Shown: positions 1 to 7,474, counted from the stretch's first letter. The stretch: DNA of 25,793 bases from JBOGFI01 sp050743365 (GCA_050743365.1 JBOGFI010000194.1:1-25793); one strand, 5' to 3'. The notes: generated by a model from the letters alone, not told the origin. Numbers and translations: made by a program.

Positions 1-1
1 G

Positions 2-496
2 CCCCCACCCGCGCCCGGGCAGCCCGGTGCGGGGTGGAGTCTGCCGCCGGCCTCGACGACGCTCCCACGTCGCCGGCGGCGCTGGCCCTGGTCGCTCGGC
101 GGGGTCCTCGGCGTCATCGCCCTTCTCGCCGTCGCCGGGGTTGCGCTGTTCGTGTCGAAGGTCAAGCCGCCGATCGACGCCACCAACGCATTCCTGCGCG
201 ACCTCGACCGCGGCGACTTCGACGCTGCCTACGACCGCATGTGCGCCAACGACCGCGAGTTCTTCACGACGGACAGCCTCGGTAACGCGTTCGGCTTCAT
301 CGACGACTACGAGGTGAATCCCTTCGACGTCAGCGTCGACGGCGACCGCGCCAAGGTGAGCTTCGACAGCGACGTGACCGACGGCGACCGCGAGTACTTC
401 GAGCTGCCGTTGCGCAAGGACGGAGGTAGTTGGCGGCCGTGCCTCACCGACGCCGCCGACCTCGGCGACCTCGACGTCGACAGCGAGTTCCCCTGA
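2..496 (+). CDS. Membrane-anchored NTF2/DUF4878-like protein, 5'-truncated by window edge
   Basis: The reading frame is open from the first bases, so the N-terminus lies outside the window; 164 residues are visible. They start with a Pro/Gly-rich stretch, then a basic run (RRRRR, about residues 23-27) and one hydrophobic segment (about 31-51). A soluble domain of about 110 residues follows and should lie outside the membrane. It carries two cysteines, C81 (DRMC) and C147 (SWRPC), at positions matched in the next gene, suggesting a disulfide. The motif VKPPIDATNAFLRDL and the late WRPC resemble small NTF2-like DUF4878-type extracytoplasmic domains; that family link is inference. A GTG at 152 could be called as a start but would discard the membrane anchor. 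It is followed directly by a paralogue. Function unknown. Confidence 0.75.
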   Translation, partial: PPPAPGQPGAGWSLPPASTTLPRRRRRWPWSLGGVLGVIALLAVAGVALFVSKVKPPIDATNAFLRDLDRGDFDAAYDRMCANDREFFTTDSLGNAFGFIDDYEVNPFDVSVDGDRAKVSFDSDVTDGDREYFELPLRKDGGSWRPCLTDAADLGDLDVDSEFP

Positions 497-921
497 CCGA
501 GAGATCCGGCCCGGGATGGCTCCGGTGGGTCCTGGCCGGCGTGGCCTCGCTCGTTCTCGTGGTCGGGATCGCGGCGGCGGTGTTCCTCCTCCGGGTCGTC
601 AAGCCGCCGCTCGACGCCGCCAACTCGTACTTCGGCGACCTGAAGGCGCACCGGTACAGCGCCGCCTACGGCCGTTTGTGCGAGCACACGCGTGGAGCGG
701 TGCCGAAGCGGGAGTTCGTGGACACGCTCGGAGCCAACCTGTCGGGCGTGTACCGCATCGACGACTACGCGGCCAACCCACGCGTCGACCTCGGTGACGA
801 CCGGGCCGAGGTCGACCTCGAGGTGTCGTACACAGGCACGGACAACGACGATGTCACGCTGCGCCTGCGCAAGGAGGACGGCGACTGGAAGCCCTGCCCC
901 GACCCGGAGCAGCTCGGCTGA
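493..921 (+). CDS. Membrane-anchored NTF2/DUF4878-like protein, paralogue of the preceding gene
   Basis: About 142 residues: a short N-terminus, one transmembrane helix (about residues 12-33) and an extracytoplasmic domain. The domain aligns along its length with the preceding gene: VKPPLDAANSYFGDL, AAYGRLC, YRIDDYAANP, RLRKEDGDWKPC. The two cysteines (C63, C135) are conserved. This is a tandem duplication with clear divergence. The start is uncertain. CTG at 493 overlaps the upstream stop as CTGA and gives a natural membrane anchor. TTG at 430 has a GGAGG just upstream but would add an Arg-rich out-of-frame copy of the previous gene's end. GTG at 541 would cut into the helix. Function unknown; a pair of envelope proteins is the safest reading. 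Confidence 0.75.
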   Translation: MTERSGPGWLRWVLAGVASLVLVVGIAAAVFLLRVVKPPLDAANSYFGDLKAHRYSAAYGRLCEHTRGAVPKREFVDTLGANLSGVYRIDDYAANPRVDLGDDRAEVDLEVSYTGTDNDDVTLRLRKEDGDWKPCPDPEQLG

Positions 922-925
922 GTTC

Positions 926-1101
926 CAGGAAGGAAGGCCTGCCAGCCCGTCGCTCGCCGTCAGGATTACGCAGGAGCGGCGAGCGGCCCGCAGGGCGCGT
1001 CGGCGAGCGGCCCGCAGGGCGGCGGCCGGGTATCCCGGCCGCCGAGGCGAGCCGACCAGTGAGGTAGGCAGGTACCCTGCCGCCGAGCGAGCGCGACCAG
1101 G
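926..1101. repeat. Mosaic palindromic repeat, copy A (convergent intergenic)
   Basis: Fills the gap between two convergent genes. Its outer parts match copy B at 8968-9072 (the GGCCTGCCAGCCCG start, TCAGGATT, and the end running from GGTACCCTGCCGCCGAGC to GCGACCAGG). A 21-nt direct repeat lies at 977-997 and 1001-1021. Two hairpins are visible: 1021-1030 pairs with 1034-1043 (10 bp, loop TAT), and 1067-1072 pairs with 1076-1081 (6 bp, loop TAC). The inner unit matches copy C inside the acyl-CoA dehydrogenase gene. No ORF of its own. Its position suggests it may act as a bidirectional terminator or REP-like element; that is inference. Confidence 0.8.
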
Positions 1102-1110
1102 AGGAGGGAG

Positions 1111-2751
1111 TCAGGCCAGGTTGCTGGAACGGGGGTAGGCGTCGGCGGGGTCGGTGAGCACGTTGACGAGCGACAGGCCGGCGGTGGCGAAGGCGCGATC
1201 GAGCGCGGGACCGATCTCCTCGGGCTCGGTCACGAGCTCGCCGTGCCCCCCCAGGGCGGTCACGACCTCGTCGTAGCGGGTGCCCGGGCGCAGGTCGGCG
1301 GCGACGTCGTAGCCGTAGAAGAGCTGCATCGGGTGCTTCTCGAGCCCCCAGATGCCGTTGTTGCCGACGACCGCGACCACGTCGACCCCGAAGCGCACGA
1401 GCGTGTCGAGATCGCCGAGCGAGAACCCGATGGCCCCGTCGCCGTAGAGCACCACCACCTGGCGTGAGGGCGAGGCGAGCCCGGCGGCCAGGGCGTAGCC
1501 GGTGCCCATGCCGAGGCAGCCGTAGGGGCCGGGGTCGAGGAAGCAACCGGGCGTGAAGGTGTCGACGTACTTTCCCGCGTACGAGACGAAGTCGCCGCCG
1601 TCGCCGATGACGATGGCGTCACGATCGAGCCGCGGGCGCAGTTCGCCGTACACGCGCGAGGGGCGGATGGGCGACGCCTCGGCCAACAGCGGCTCGGCCT
1701 CCGCCGCACGCGCCGCGTGCTCCTGCTCGCGCAGGCGCGCCACCCAGCCGTCGTGATCGGCGTGCCGCGGCGCCGCCGCCACCGCCTCGGCGAGCCCGGC
1801 GAACGTGCGGTCGAGATCGCCCGCGGTGGTGGCCGTCACGTCGGCGTGGCGGGCGACGCTCTCGGGCGCGTCGCACAGGTGCGCGACGCGGGCGCCGGCG
1901 AAGGCGCCGAACCCCAGCCGGAAGTCGAGCGGCGTCCCGGCCACGACGACGAGGTCGGCCTCCTTCAGCGCCGCGCCCCGGACGCGTGAGAACGCCAGCT
2001 CGTGATCGGCGGGCAGGAGCCCCCGACCCATGCCGTTGGCGAAAGTGGGGACGCGAGCGGTCTCGACGAAGGCGCGCAGTGACGCCTCCGCCTCCGCCCA
2101 GAAGACGTCGCCGCCGACCATCAGCGCGGGCCGGTCCGCCTCGGCGAGGAGCCTTGCGATGGCACCGAGTCGATCGGGGTCGGGCGGCTCGCCGGACAGC
2201 GTGCCCGGGTCGGGGGCGGAGGGAATGGTGGCGGTAGCCGGGCCCCAGGCGTCGAGCGGCACGTCGACGAACACGGTGCCGCGGTGGGGCGAGCGGGCGG
2301 CGCGGAAGGCGACGTCGAGCTCGTCCGGGATGAGCTCCGGCGCGGTGACGGTGGTTGCGTGCTTCGTGACGGAGGCCACGATCGGCACGTGGTCGAGCTC
2401 CTGGAGGGAGCCCGAGCCCCAGCGGGCCTGTGGCGCGCGTCCGCCGATGACGACGAGGGGCGAGCCGTTCATCCATGCCGCCGTGATCGCGCTCACGCCG
2501 TTGGTGACGCCCGGTCCGGCGGTCAGCGCGGCGACACCGGGCCGGCGCGTGACCTTGGCCCAACCCTCCGCGGCAAAGGTGGCGGTCTGCTCGTGGCGCG
2601 TGTCGACGAGGCGCACTCCGGCCCTCACGCACCCGTCGTACAGCGGGAACAGGTGGCCGCCCGACAGGGTGAAGATGGTGTCGACGTCGTGGCGGCGCAG
2701 GACCTCGGCGGCAAACCGCCCGCCGTCGGCCTCCAGCTTGTCGGCTGTCAC
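1111..2751 (-). CDS. ilvG: IlvG-like thiamine-diphosphate enzyme (acetolactate synthase large-subunit family)
   Basis: 546 residues, normal length for the family. It has the three-domain ThDP fold: N-terminal PYR domain with the catalytic-type glutamate E54 in TRHEQTATFAAEG, a central domain, and a C-terminal PP domain with the ThDP/Mg motif GDG at 437-439 and NN at 464-465 (GNNGIWGLEKHPMQ). The end, YPRSSNLA, and long stretches match mycobacterial IlvG as I remember it. IlvG is annotated as acetolactate synthase, but the superfamily also holds 2-hydroxyacyl-CoA lyases and oxalyl-CoA decarboxylases. No ilvN or ilvC is nearby, so a role in branched-chain amino acid synthesis is doubtful. The GTG start overlaps the upstream hydrolase stop as GTGA (2748-2751), giving translational coupling. 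Confident of family, less so of substrate. Confidence 0.88.
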   Translation of the reverse strand: MTADKLEADGGRFAAEVLRRHDVDTIFTLSGGHLFPLYDGCVRAGVRLVDTRHEQTATFAAEGWAKVTRRPGVAALTAGPGVTNGVSAITAAWMNGSPLVVIGGRAPQARWGSGSLQELDHVPIVASVTKHATTVTAPELIPDELDVAFRAARSPHRGTVFVDVPLDAWGPATATIPSAPDPGTLSGEPPDPDRLGAIARLLAEADRPALMVGGDVFWAEAEASLRAFVETARVPTFANGMGRGLLPADHELAFSRVRGAALKEADLVVVAGTPLDFRLGFGAFAGARVAHLCDAPESVARHADVTATTAGDLDRTFAGLAEAVAAAPRHADHDGWVARLREQEHAARAAEAEPLLAEASPIRPSRVYGELRPRLDRDAIVIGDGGDFVSYAGKYVDTFTPGCFLDPGPYGCLGMGTGYALAAGLASPSRQVVVLYGDGAIGFSLGDLDTLVRFGVDVVAVVGNNGIWGLEKHPMQLFYGYDVAADLRPGTRYDEVVTALGGHGELVTEPEEIGPALDRAFATAGLSLVNVLTDPADAYPRSSNLA

Positions 2752-3584
2752 ACGGCGCCCCGCGCCGTGGGTGCGTCGACGCCGCGCAGGAAGTCGTCGA
2801 GCTCCGCGCACCAGACCGCGGGGTTCTCGAACTGGGGTGAGTGGCCGGCGTCGGGTACGACCACGAGCCGCGCGCCGGGGATGGTCGCAGCCATCGCCTG
2901 CGACGGCGCAACAAACGACTCGTCCTGCTCGCCCACGATCACGAGGGTCGGGCATCCGACCACTACGAGGCGCGCGAGCTCGTCGGGCTGGTGCGCGATC
3001 TCGCGGGCCATCGCCGCCCACATGACGCCCGACAGCGCCGCCCACTTCACGTCCTGGAACGTCTGGTACCCGGGGCGCTCGTCGAGGAGGCGCCGGTGGG
3101 CGGGGGTCTCGAGCGCGGCGGCTTCGTCGAGCAGCGGCTTCAGGGCGTCCTTCCCCTGGCCGAGCGCGATCTGCGCCGCCAGGTCGACGAGGTCGGGGTC
3201 GAGGCCCGGCACCGGCCCGGCCGATGTGTCCATGAGCACCATGGCCTCCACGCGTTCGGGAAGCGCGAGTACCACCCGCCGGGCGACCATCCCGCCCATC
3301 GAGTGGCCGAGCAGGCGAAACCGGTCGATGCCGAGCGCGTCGGCGAGCTCCACGACGTCGCGGGCGAGACGGTCGAGCGAGTAGGCGGCGACATCGTCGG
3401 GGGCGTCGCTCTCGCCGTGGCCGCGGTGGTCGAAGATCACGACCCGATGGCGCTCTGCCAGCCGCTCCACGTGGTCGGCGAAGTCCTCCTTGGCGCCCCC
3501 GAACCCGTGGACGAGGAGCAGGGCGGGGCCCGATCCCGCCTCCCGCATCTCGAGCCCGACGCCGTCGTCGACCGTGACCCGCAT
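2748..3584 (-). CDS. Alpha/beta-fold hydrolase
   Basis: 278 residues, a full-length single-domain alpha/beta hydrolase. The oxyanion-type HGFGG is at 26-30, the nucleophile elbow GHSMGG puts the Ser at 95, the acid is probably D221 (VGEQDESF) and the base H248 (DAGHSPQFENP). This is the layout of esterases, lactonases and C-C bond hydrolases (MhpC/BphD-like). The ATG at 3584 is chosen because it has a GAGGGAG Shine-Dalgarno about 6 nt upstream; the frame stays open further 5' but that part is low-complexity shadow. First gene of a two-gene operon with the IlvG-like enzyme, to which it is coupled by a GTGA overlap. A cytoplasmic ester, lactone or CoA-thioester substrate feeding or draining the ThDP enzyme is possible but inferred. 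Confidence 0.9.
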   Translation of the reverse strand: MRVTVDDGVGLEMREAGSGPALLLVHGFGGAKEDFADHVERLAERHRVVIFDHRGHGESDAPDDVAAYSLDRLARDVVELADALGIDRFRLLGHSMGGMVARRVVLALPERVEAMVLMDTSAGPVPGLDPDLVDLAAQIALGQGKDALKPLLDEAAALETPAHRRLLDERPGYQTFQDVKWAALSGVMWAAMAREIAHQPDELARLVVVGCPTLVIVGEQDESFVAPSQAMAATIPGARLVVVPDAGHSPQFENPAVWCAELDDFLRGVDAPTARGAV

Positions 3585-3641
3585 CCGATGCTCCCTCTGC
3601 TCCTCGTCGCTCGCCCGAAGGTGGATGTCACCCCGCCGGCC

Positions 3642-3659
3642 CGGAGGCGGCGGCCTCCG
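3642..3659. promoter_or_regulatory. Inverted repeat just upstream of the -10 box of the 3676 gene
   Basis: Seven-bp arms CGGAGGC / GCCTCCG around a GGCG spacer. It lies 4 bp upstream of the -10 box at 3664 in the divergent region, where a repressor could block RNA polymerase. Because both flanking genes point away, it is not a terminator. GC-rich arms make chance plausible. Confidence 0.3.
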
Positions 3660-3663
3660 TCGG

Positions 3664-3669
3664 TAGGCT
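3664..3669 (+). promoter_or_regulatory. Leaderless promoter -10 box (TAGGCT)
   Basis: TAGGCT followed by 6 nt and the ATG at 3676. No Shine-Dalgarno is seen, so transcription probably starts at the start codon. No clear -35. Confidence 0.5.
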
Positions 3670-3675
3670 ACGACG

Positions 3676-4671
3676 ATGGCCGTGACCGAGACGGCTCGCT
3701 CGCGCCGTTCGTCCTGGGCGCTGTGGCTCCGGATCGTCGTGAGCGCCGGGCTCCTCGGCGTCCTGGTGTCGAGGATCCACGTAGGGAACCTGCTCCCCGA
3801 GCACCCCCACCTCTCCTCCCTCTTCTTCCTCGCCGCCGGCATCGCCACCGCGGGCGTCGGGATCGTGCTCTCGGCGTGGCGGTGGCAGCGCGTGCTCGCG
3901 GTGTTCGACGCCCACGTACCGCTCCGGACACTCGTGTCGCACTACTTCGCCGGGCAGTTCGTCGGGAACGTCCTCCCCTCCACCATTGGGGGCGACGTGC
4001 TGCGGGTGAGCCGCGGAACCGCCACGACCGGCTCGGGGACCGTCTCGTTCGCGTCGGTTGCGCTCGAGCGCCTGACCGGCTTCGTCGCGCTGCCCCTCCT
4101 CGCGGTCGTCGGGTTCGCGCTCCGTCCTTCGCTGCTCGAGGTCGACCACGCGTGGATCGCGCTCGCCATCTCCGGGATCACGCTGGTGGTGCTGGTCGTG
4201 ATCCTCGTGCTCGCGGCCCACCCGCGGCTCGCCGGCCGCTTCCGCGACCACGAGAACTGGATGCGGTTCGTCGGCGCGGTGCACGTCGGGGTCGACCGCC
4301 TCCGCCGCCAGCCCCGCCTCGCCGCCGGCGTGCTAGGAGCGGCGCTCGTGTACCAGGCCTCGACGGTCGCCGTCGTCTACCTCGCTGTGCGCACCCTCGG
4401 CGTCTCGATCCCGACCGCGGCCGTGGTGGCCTTCGCCCCGGCGGTGGCGATGGCGCAGGTGCTCCCGTTGTCGCTGAGCGGCCTCGGTGTCCGCGAGGGG
4501 ATGCTGGTCATCCTCCTCCACCCTCTCGGCGTCTCGAGCGGCCGGGCGGTGGCGATCGGCCTGCTGTGGTACGCCATGATGCTGATCGTGAGCCTCCTGG
4601 GCGCTCCCCCGTTCGCGGTCGGTCACCGGCACGGCCGGGCGCCGACCGGCCGGTCTTCTCCGGTGTCGTGA
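3676..4671 (+). CDS. Flippase-like integral membrane protein (LPG_synthase_TM / UPF0104 family)
   Basis: 331 residues, usual length for the family, with about seven to eight hydrophobic helices (for example 17-32, 49-66, 129-147, 158-180, 214-235). Family signatures are visible: GQFVGNVLPSTIGGDVLR (93-110) and, later, LPLSLSGLGVREG. These occur in YbhN/AglD-type proteins and in the membrane part of lysyl-phosphatidylglycerol synthases. There is no C-terminal aminoacyl-transferase domain, so it is not a complete MprF. A role in moving or presenting lipid or lipid-linked sugar is inferred from the family. It opens a three-gene run: its TGA overlaps the next gene's GTG as GTGA at 4668-4671. Start ATG 3676 has a -10 box 6 nt upstream and no Shine-Dalgarno. 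Confidence 0.87.
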   Translation: MAVTETARSRRSSWALWLRIVVSAGLLGVLVSRIHVGNLLPEHPHLSSLFFLAAGIATAGVGIVLSAWRWQRVLAVFDAHVPLRTLVSHYFAGQFVGNVLPSTIGGDVLRVSRGTATTGSGTVSFASVALERLTGFVALPLLAVVGFALRPSLLEVDHAWIALAISGITLVVLVVILVLAAHPRLAGRFRDHENWMRFVGAVHVGVDRLRRQPRLAAGVLGAALVYQASTVAVVYLAVRTLGVSIPTAAVVAFAPAVAMAQVLPLSLSGLGVREGMLVILLHPLGVSSGRAVAIGLLWYAMMLIVSLLGAPPFAVGHRHGRAPTGRSSPVS

Positions 4672-5468
4672 GCATCGCCGACGAGACCGCCCGACCCGCG
4701 GAACGGCGGGGTCTCCGGCTGCCCGGCGGGAGGCGACTGCGCGATGGCCACCACCTCTACTGGTGGATCGAGATCCTCGCGATCGTCGCCTTCTACATGG
4801 TCTACTCGGCGATCCGGAACGCCAACGAGGGCGGTGCCGCGGATGCGTTCGCCAACGCCCGAGAGCTGATCGGCTGGCAGCGCGCCCTCGGCATCAACCA
4901 CGAGGAAGTGCTCCAGGACTGGGCGCTGCACTTCCGCCCGATCATCATCGCCATGAACTACTTCTACGGGTCGATGCACTTCGTGGTCACCGGCGGCGTC
5001 GGGATCTACCTGTACCGGCGCTGGAGCAATGACTATCCGCTTTGGCGCAACACGCTCGGCATCACCACCGGGTTGGCGCTGATCGGATTCATCACCTGGC
5101 CGCTCATGCCGCCGCGGCTCCTTCCCGAGAGCTACGGGTTCGTCGACACGCTGGCGCGTTTCCCCACGTTCTGGTCGTTCAACTCGGGGGCCGTGAGCAA
5201 GATCTCGAACCAATTCGCGGCGATGCCGAGCGTGCACTGCGCGTGGGCGCTGTGGTGCGCGTGCATCATGGTGCCCCGCGTCCGTCAGCAATTCTGGAAG
5301 GTGCTGTTCGCCCTCTACCCGGGCATGACGGTCACCGCCATCGTGCTGACCGGCAACCACTACGTGCTCGACGCGGTCGGCGGCTTCGCCGTGCTCGGGG
5401 TGGGTTACGTGCTGGCCCGACCCTTCACGCGCGCGGGCCGGGGCGCGGCCCTGAATCCGGCGACCTGA
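4668..5468 (+). CDS. PAP2-superfamily membrane phosphatase / inositolphosphotransferase-like protein
   Basis: 266 residues with a short charged N-terminus and about five to six hydrophobic segments. PAP2-type motifs are visible: HFRP at 88-91 (motif 1 region), MPSVH at 186-190 (PSxH, motif 2) and GNHYVLD ending at D235 with H231 (motif 3). These supply the catalytic and phosphate-binding residues of lipid phosphate phosphatases. The NYFYGSMHF stretch is typical of the actinobacterial PAP2_3 / inositol-phosphoceramide-synthase-like branch. The active site should face the outside of the membrane. The start is the GTG in the GTGA overlap with the upstream flippase-like gene; the same frame is open far upstream but only as shadow. 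With its neighbour it suggests handling of a phospholipid or polyprenyl-phosphate carrier; the substrate is unknown. Confidence 0.88.
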   Translation: MSIADETARPAERRGLRLPGGRRLRDGHHLYWWIEILAIVAFYMVYSAIRNANEGGAADAFANARELIGWQRALGINHEEVLQDWALHFRPIIIAMNYFYGSMHFVVTGGVGIYLYRRWSNDYPLWRNTLGITTGLALIGFITWPLMPPRLLPESYGFVDTLARFPTFWSFNSGAVSKISNQFAAMPSVHCAWALWCACIMVPRVRQQFWKVLFALYPGMTVTAIVLTGNHYVLDAVGGFAVLGVGYVLARPFTRAGRGAALNPAT

Positions 5469-5476
5469 CCACAGTC

Positions 5477-6241
5477 GTGGATCTCGACCATGTTGCGTCG
5501 GCGACGCGCGACGTCGCCCCCGCGCTCGATGTTCTCGTCGGCGAGCTCGGCGGCACCGTTCTGTTCGGCGGGGACGCGCCCGGCTTCCGGTTCATGCAGG
5601 TCCGGCTGGGTGACGCGACCGAAGGCATGAACGTCGAGCTCATCGAGCCCTGGGACGTCGATCGGAACGACTTCCTCGAGCGCTTCCTCGCCCGGCACGG
5701 CGACGGTCCCCACCACCTCACGTTCAAGGTCGACGACCTCGTCGCCACGCTCGACCGCGTTCGGGAGTCGGGCTACCGGCCCGTCAACGTCGACGTCTCG
5801 GACCCGCAGTGGAAGGAAGCCTTCGTCCTCCCTCGCGAGGCCCACGGGACCGTCGTGCAGCTGGCCGAGTCGCACGACAGCCTCCCCACACGGGAGGAGC
5901 TGCTGGCGCACGTGCGCGAGCACGGGCCGAACGGGCACCCGCAGTGGTGGCCCGACCCGCCCGATCCGATCGGCGCGCCGCGCGCGTTCCTGCGCCGGGT
6001 GGTGGTCGCCACGCCGTCGTTGAGCGCCGGTGTCGGCTTCTTCGCCGGCCTGCTCCAGGGCCACGAGGTAGCGGCGGGCGAGGGGTGGGTCGAGCTGGGT
6101 TGGCCCGGCGGCGGCCGGGTGAGGCTGGAGCACCGCCCCGGCCGGGCGGGGCCGGGCGTCGACCGGCTCGAGGGCGACGTCGACGGGACCGCCGGGGAGT
6201 GGCAAGCGGCGGGGGCGCGCCTCGTCCTGGAGCCGCGGTAG
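5477..6241 (+). CDS. VOC-family (glyoxalase/dioxygenase superfamily) protein
   Basis: 254 residues. The N-terminal about 130 residues form a VOC domain with plausible metal ligands H5 (LDHVAS), E54 (MNVELIEP), H79 or H80 (HHLTFKV) and E131 (VVQLAES), the pattern of glyoxalase I and methylmalonyl-CoA epimerase. After a Pro-rich linker, a second, degenerate half-domain follows (about 173-245: RRVVVATPSLSAGVGFFAGLL) that lacks evident metal residues. It sits 8 nt after the PAP2 gene. Start GTG 5477 is preferred; CTG 5465 would overlap the upstream stop as CTGA. The gene ends at 6241, exactly abutting the convergent LapA-like gene. Reaction unknown: epimerase, lyase and dioxygenase are all possible. 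Confidence 0.85.
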   Translation: MDLDHVASATRDVAPALDVLVGELGGTVLFGGDAPGFRFMQVRLGDATEGMNVELIEPWDVDRNDFLERFLARHGDGPHHLTFKVDDLVATLDRVRESGYRPVNVDVSDPQWKEAFVLPREAHGTVVQLAESHDSLPTREELLAHVREHGPNGHPQWWPDPPDPIGAPRAFLRRVVVATPSLSAGVGFFAGLLQGHEVAAGEGWVELGWPGGGRVRLEHRPGRAGPGVDRLEGDVDGTAGEWQAAGARLVLEPR

Positions 6242-6466
6242 TCAGTCGCGCTGGCGCCGGCGACGGACGAGCGCGCCGGCGACGGCACCGAGAACCGCCG
6301 AGCCGAGGATCACGAAGATCAGACGTGACCTTCGCTCGGCGACGACGAAGTCGACGGTGACGCGCTGGCTGTTGGCGAAGGCGAACCAGAGGACGAGCGC
6401 GACCACCGCCAGGATCACGATCAGCCGTGCGAGCTGGGCCCGGTCCCTCGGCTCTCTGTCAGGCAC
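6242..6466 (-). CDS. Small LapA-domain (DUF1049-like) membrane protein
   Basis: 74 residues with two hydrophobic helices (about 13-31 and 48-66), the ANSQRVTVDFVV segment between them and a basic tail (RRRRQRD). This arrangement, including the N-x-V-x-V-x-F-V stretch, is that of LapA/DUF1049 small inner-membrane proteins; in proteobacteria these act in lipopolysaccharide assembly, but in actinobacteria the role is unknown. GTG start at 6466, 9 nt downstream of the LysR gene on the same strand, so probably co-transcribed. Its stop directly abuts the stop of the VOC gene, leaving no room for a terminator between them. Confidence 0.8.
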   Translation of the reverse strand: MPDREPRDRAQLARLIVILAVVALVLWFAFANSQRVTVDFVVAERRSRLIFVILGSAVLGAVAGALVRRRRQRD

Positions 6467-6475
6467 GAGCCGAAG

Positions 6476-7375
6476 CTACCTCGTAATGAACTCGCGCTGA
6501 CGGGCCACCAACCGCAGGACGCTGCCGCGCACGGCGCGGTCGGCGAGCGACAGTTGCGCGTCGCGCGCGGTGACGAGCCCGAGGCGACGGCGGGGCACAC
6601 CCGCCAGCGCCACGCGTCGCACGTTCGGGGTGTCGGGCGGGATGGCCGTCTCGGGCAGCACCGAGACACCGCCGCCGGCCGCGACCATGTCGGCGATGAG
6701 GCGGATCCCCTCGACCTCGATCGGGACCGCGAGCGTGATCCCGTCGGCGGCGGCGGCCGCCTCGACCTCCCGGCGGAGGGGGTTGCCGGCCGGCGGGAGA
6801 ATGAGCGGCTGCTCGGCCAGACGGCCCAACGGCACCGGTTCGGCGCCGACGTCGGGGCCGCGCTCTGCAAGCAGGCCGACGAGCTCCTCGTCGAGCAGGT
6901 GCTCGAGGTGGAGCCGCCGGTCGGCGACCGGCTCGGTGATCACGGCCTGCGCCAGCTCACCGCCGGCGACCTCCGCGAAGAGCCGCTCGGAGGCGGCTTC
7001 GTTCACCCTCAGCTGCACACCCGGGGCCAGCGTGCGGAGGTCGGCGACGAGGGCGGGGACGAGCCAGCGGCTGGCCGTTCCGACCACGCCCAGGCTGGCG
7101 TGTCCCGCCTGGAGCCCCTGGAGCATCGAAAGGTCGGCGCGCAGCGCTTCGAGCTCGCGCCGCACCCGCCGGGCCCGCTCGAGCACCACCGCCCCGAACT
7201 CGGTCGCGCTGGCGCCGCGGCGGCCGCGCACGAGCAGCGGGGCCCCCAGTTCCTCCTCGAGCTGGCGGACCTGCTCCGACACGTTCGATTGCACCGTGGC
7301 GAGCACATCGGCGGCGGCGGTGAACGACCCCTCCTCGGCGATGGCCAGCATCGTGTCCAGATGGCGTAGCTCCAC
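6476..7375 (-). CDS. LysR-family transcriptional regulator
   Basis: 299 residues, standard LysR length. The N-terminal winged helix-turn-helix is clear: MELRHLDTMLAIAEEGSFTAAADVLATVQSNVSEQVRQLEEELG (1-44). A linker helix follows, then a periplasmic-binding-protein-like effector domain (about 92-295). The start is the GTG at 7375 with a GAGGAGG Shine-Dalgarno about 6-7 nt upstream. On its strand a TAGAAT -10-like box lies at 7421-7416, in an AT-rich patch. It is divergent from the WhiB gene, and LysR regulators often control the divergent gene and themselves, so the WhiB gene is a candidate target. The downstream LapA-like gene is probably in the same transcript. Effector unknown. Confidence 0.93.
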   Translation of the reverse strand: MELRHLDTMLAIAEEGSFTAAADVLATVQSNVSEQVRQLEEELGAPLLVRGRRGASATEFGAVVLERARRVRRELEALRADLSMLQGLQAGHASLGVVGTASRWLVPALVADLRTLAPGVQLRVNEAASERLFAEVAGGELAQAVITEPVADRRLHLEHLLDEELVGLLAERGPDVGAEPVPLGRLAEQPLILPPAGNPLRREVEAAAAADGITLAVPIEVEGIRLIADMVAAGGGVSVLPETAIPPDTPNVRRVALAGVPRRRLGLVTARDAQLSLADRAVRGSVLRLVARQREFITR

Positions 7376-7384
7376 CAGGGGCCT

Positions 7385-7432
7385 CCTCGATCTCTAGATC
7401 CGATGGGTAATATCGATTCTAACCGTTGGACA
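7385..7432. promoter_or_regulatory. AT-rich divergent control region between lysR-type and whiB-type genes
   Basis: A local AT-rich patch in a very GC-rich window. It holds an imperfect dyad TCGATCT-CT-AGATCCGA, the string ATATCGAT, a TAGAAT -10-like box for the LysR gene (minus strand, 7421-7416), and TTGGACA (7426-7432) that could be a -35 for the WhiB gene. A LysR operator here is likely by position; the exact site is not resolved. Confidence 0.45.
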
Positions 7433-7474
7433 GATTCACGCCCAGCGACCAACATTGGGCTTGCAGGATGACTC

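Noticed and set aside
2752..3045. Upstream extension of the IlvG-like frame
   Set aside because: It overlaps the hydrolase gene and is Arg-rich; the GTGA overlap at 2748-2751 and family length support the shorter start.
3642..3659. Inverted repeat considered as a terminator
   Set aside because: The flanking genes point away from it, so no transcript ends there; it is kept only as a possible operator.
3585..3848. Upstream extension of the alpha/beta hydrolase frame
   Set aside because: It overlaps the divergent promoter and the flippase-like gene; the ATG at 3584 has a good Shine-Dalgarno and fits family length.
2841..4667. Very long open frame leading into the PAP2 gene
   Set aside because: Only the part from 4668 is real. 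The rest is a shadow across the hydrolase and flippase-like genes, with low-complexity Arg/Gly/Pro-rich translation, caused by high GC.
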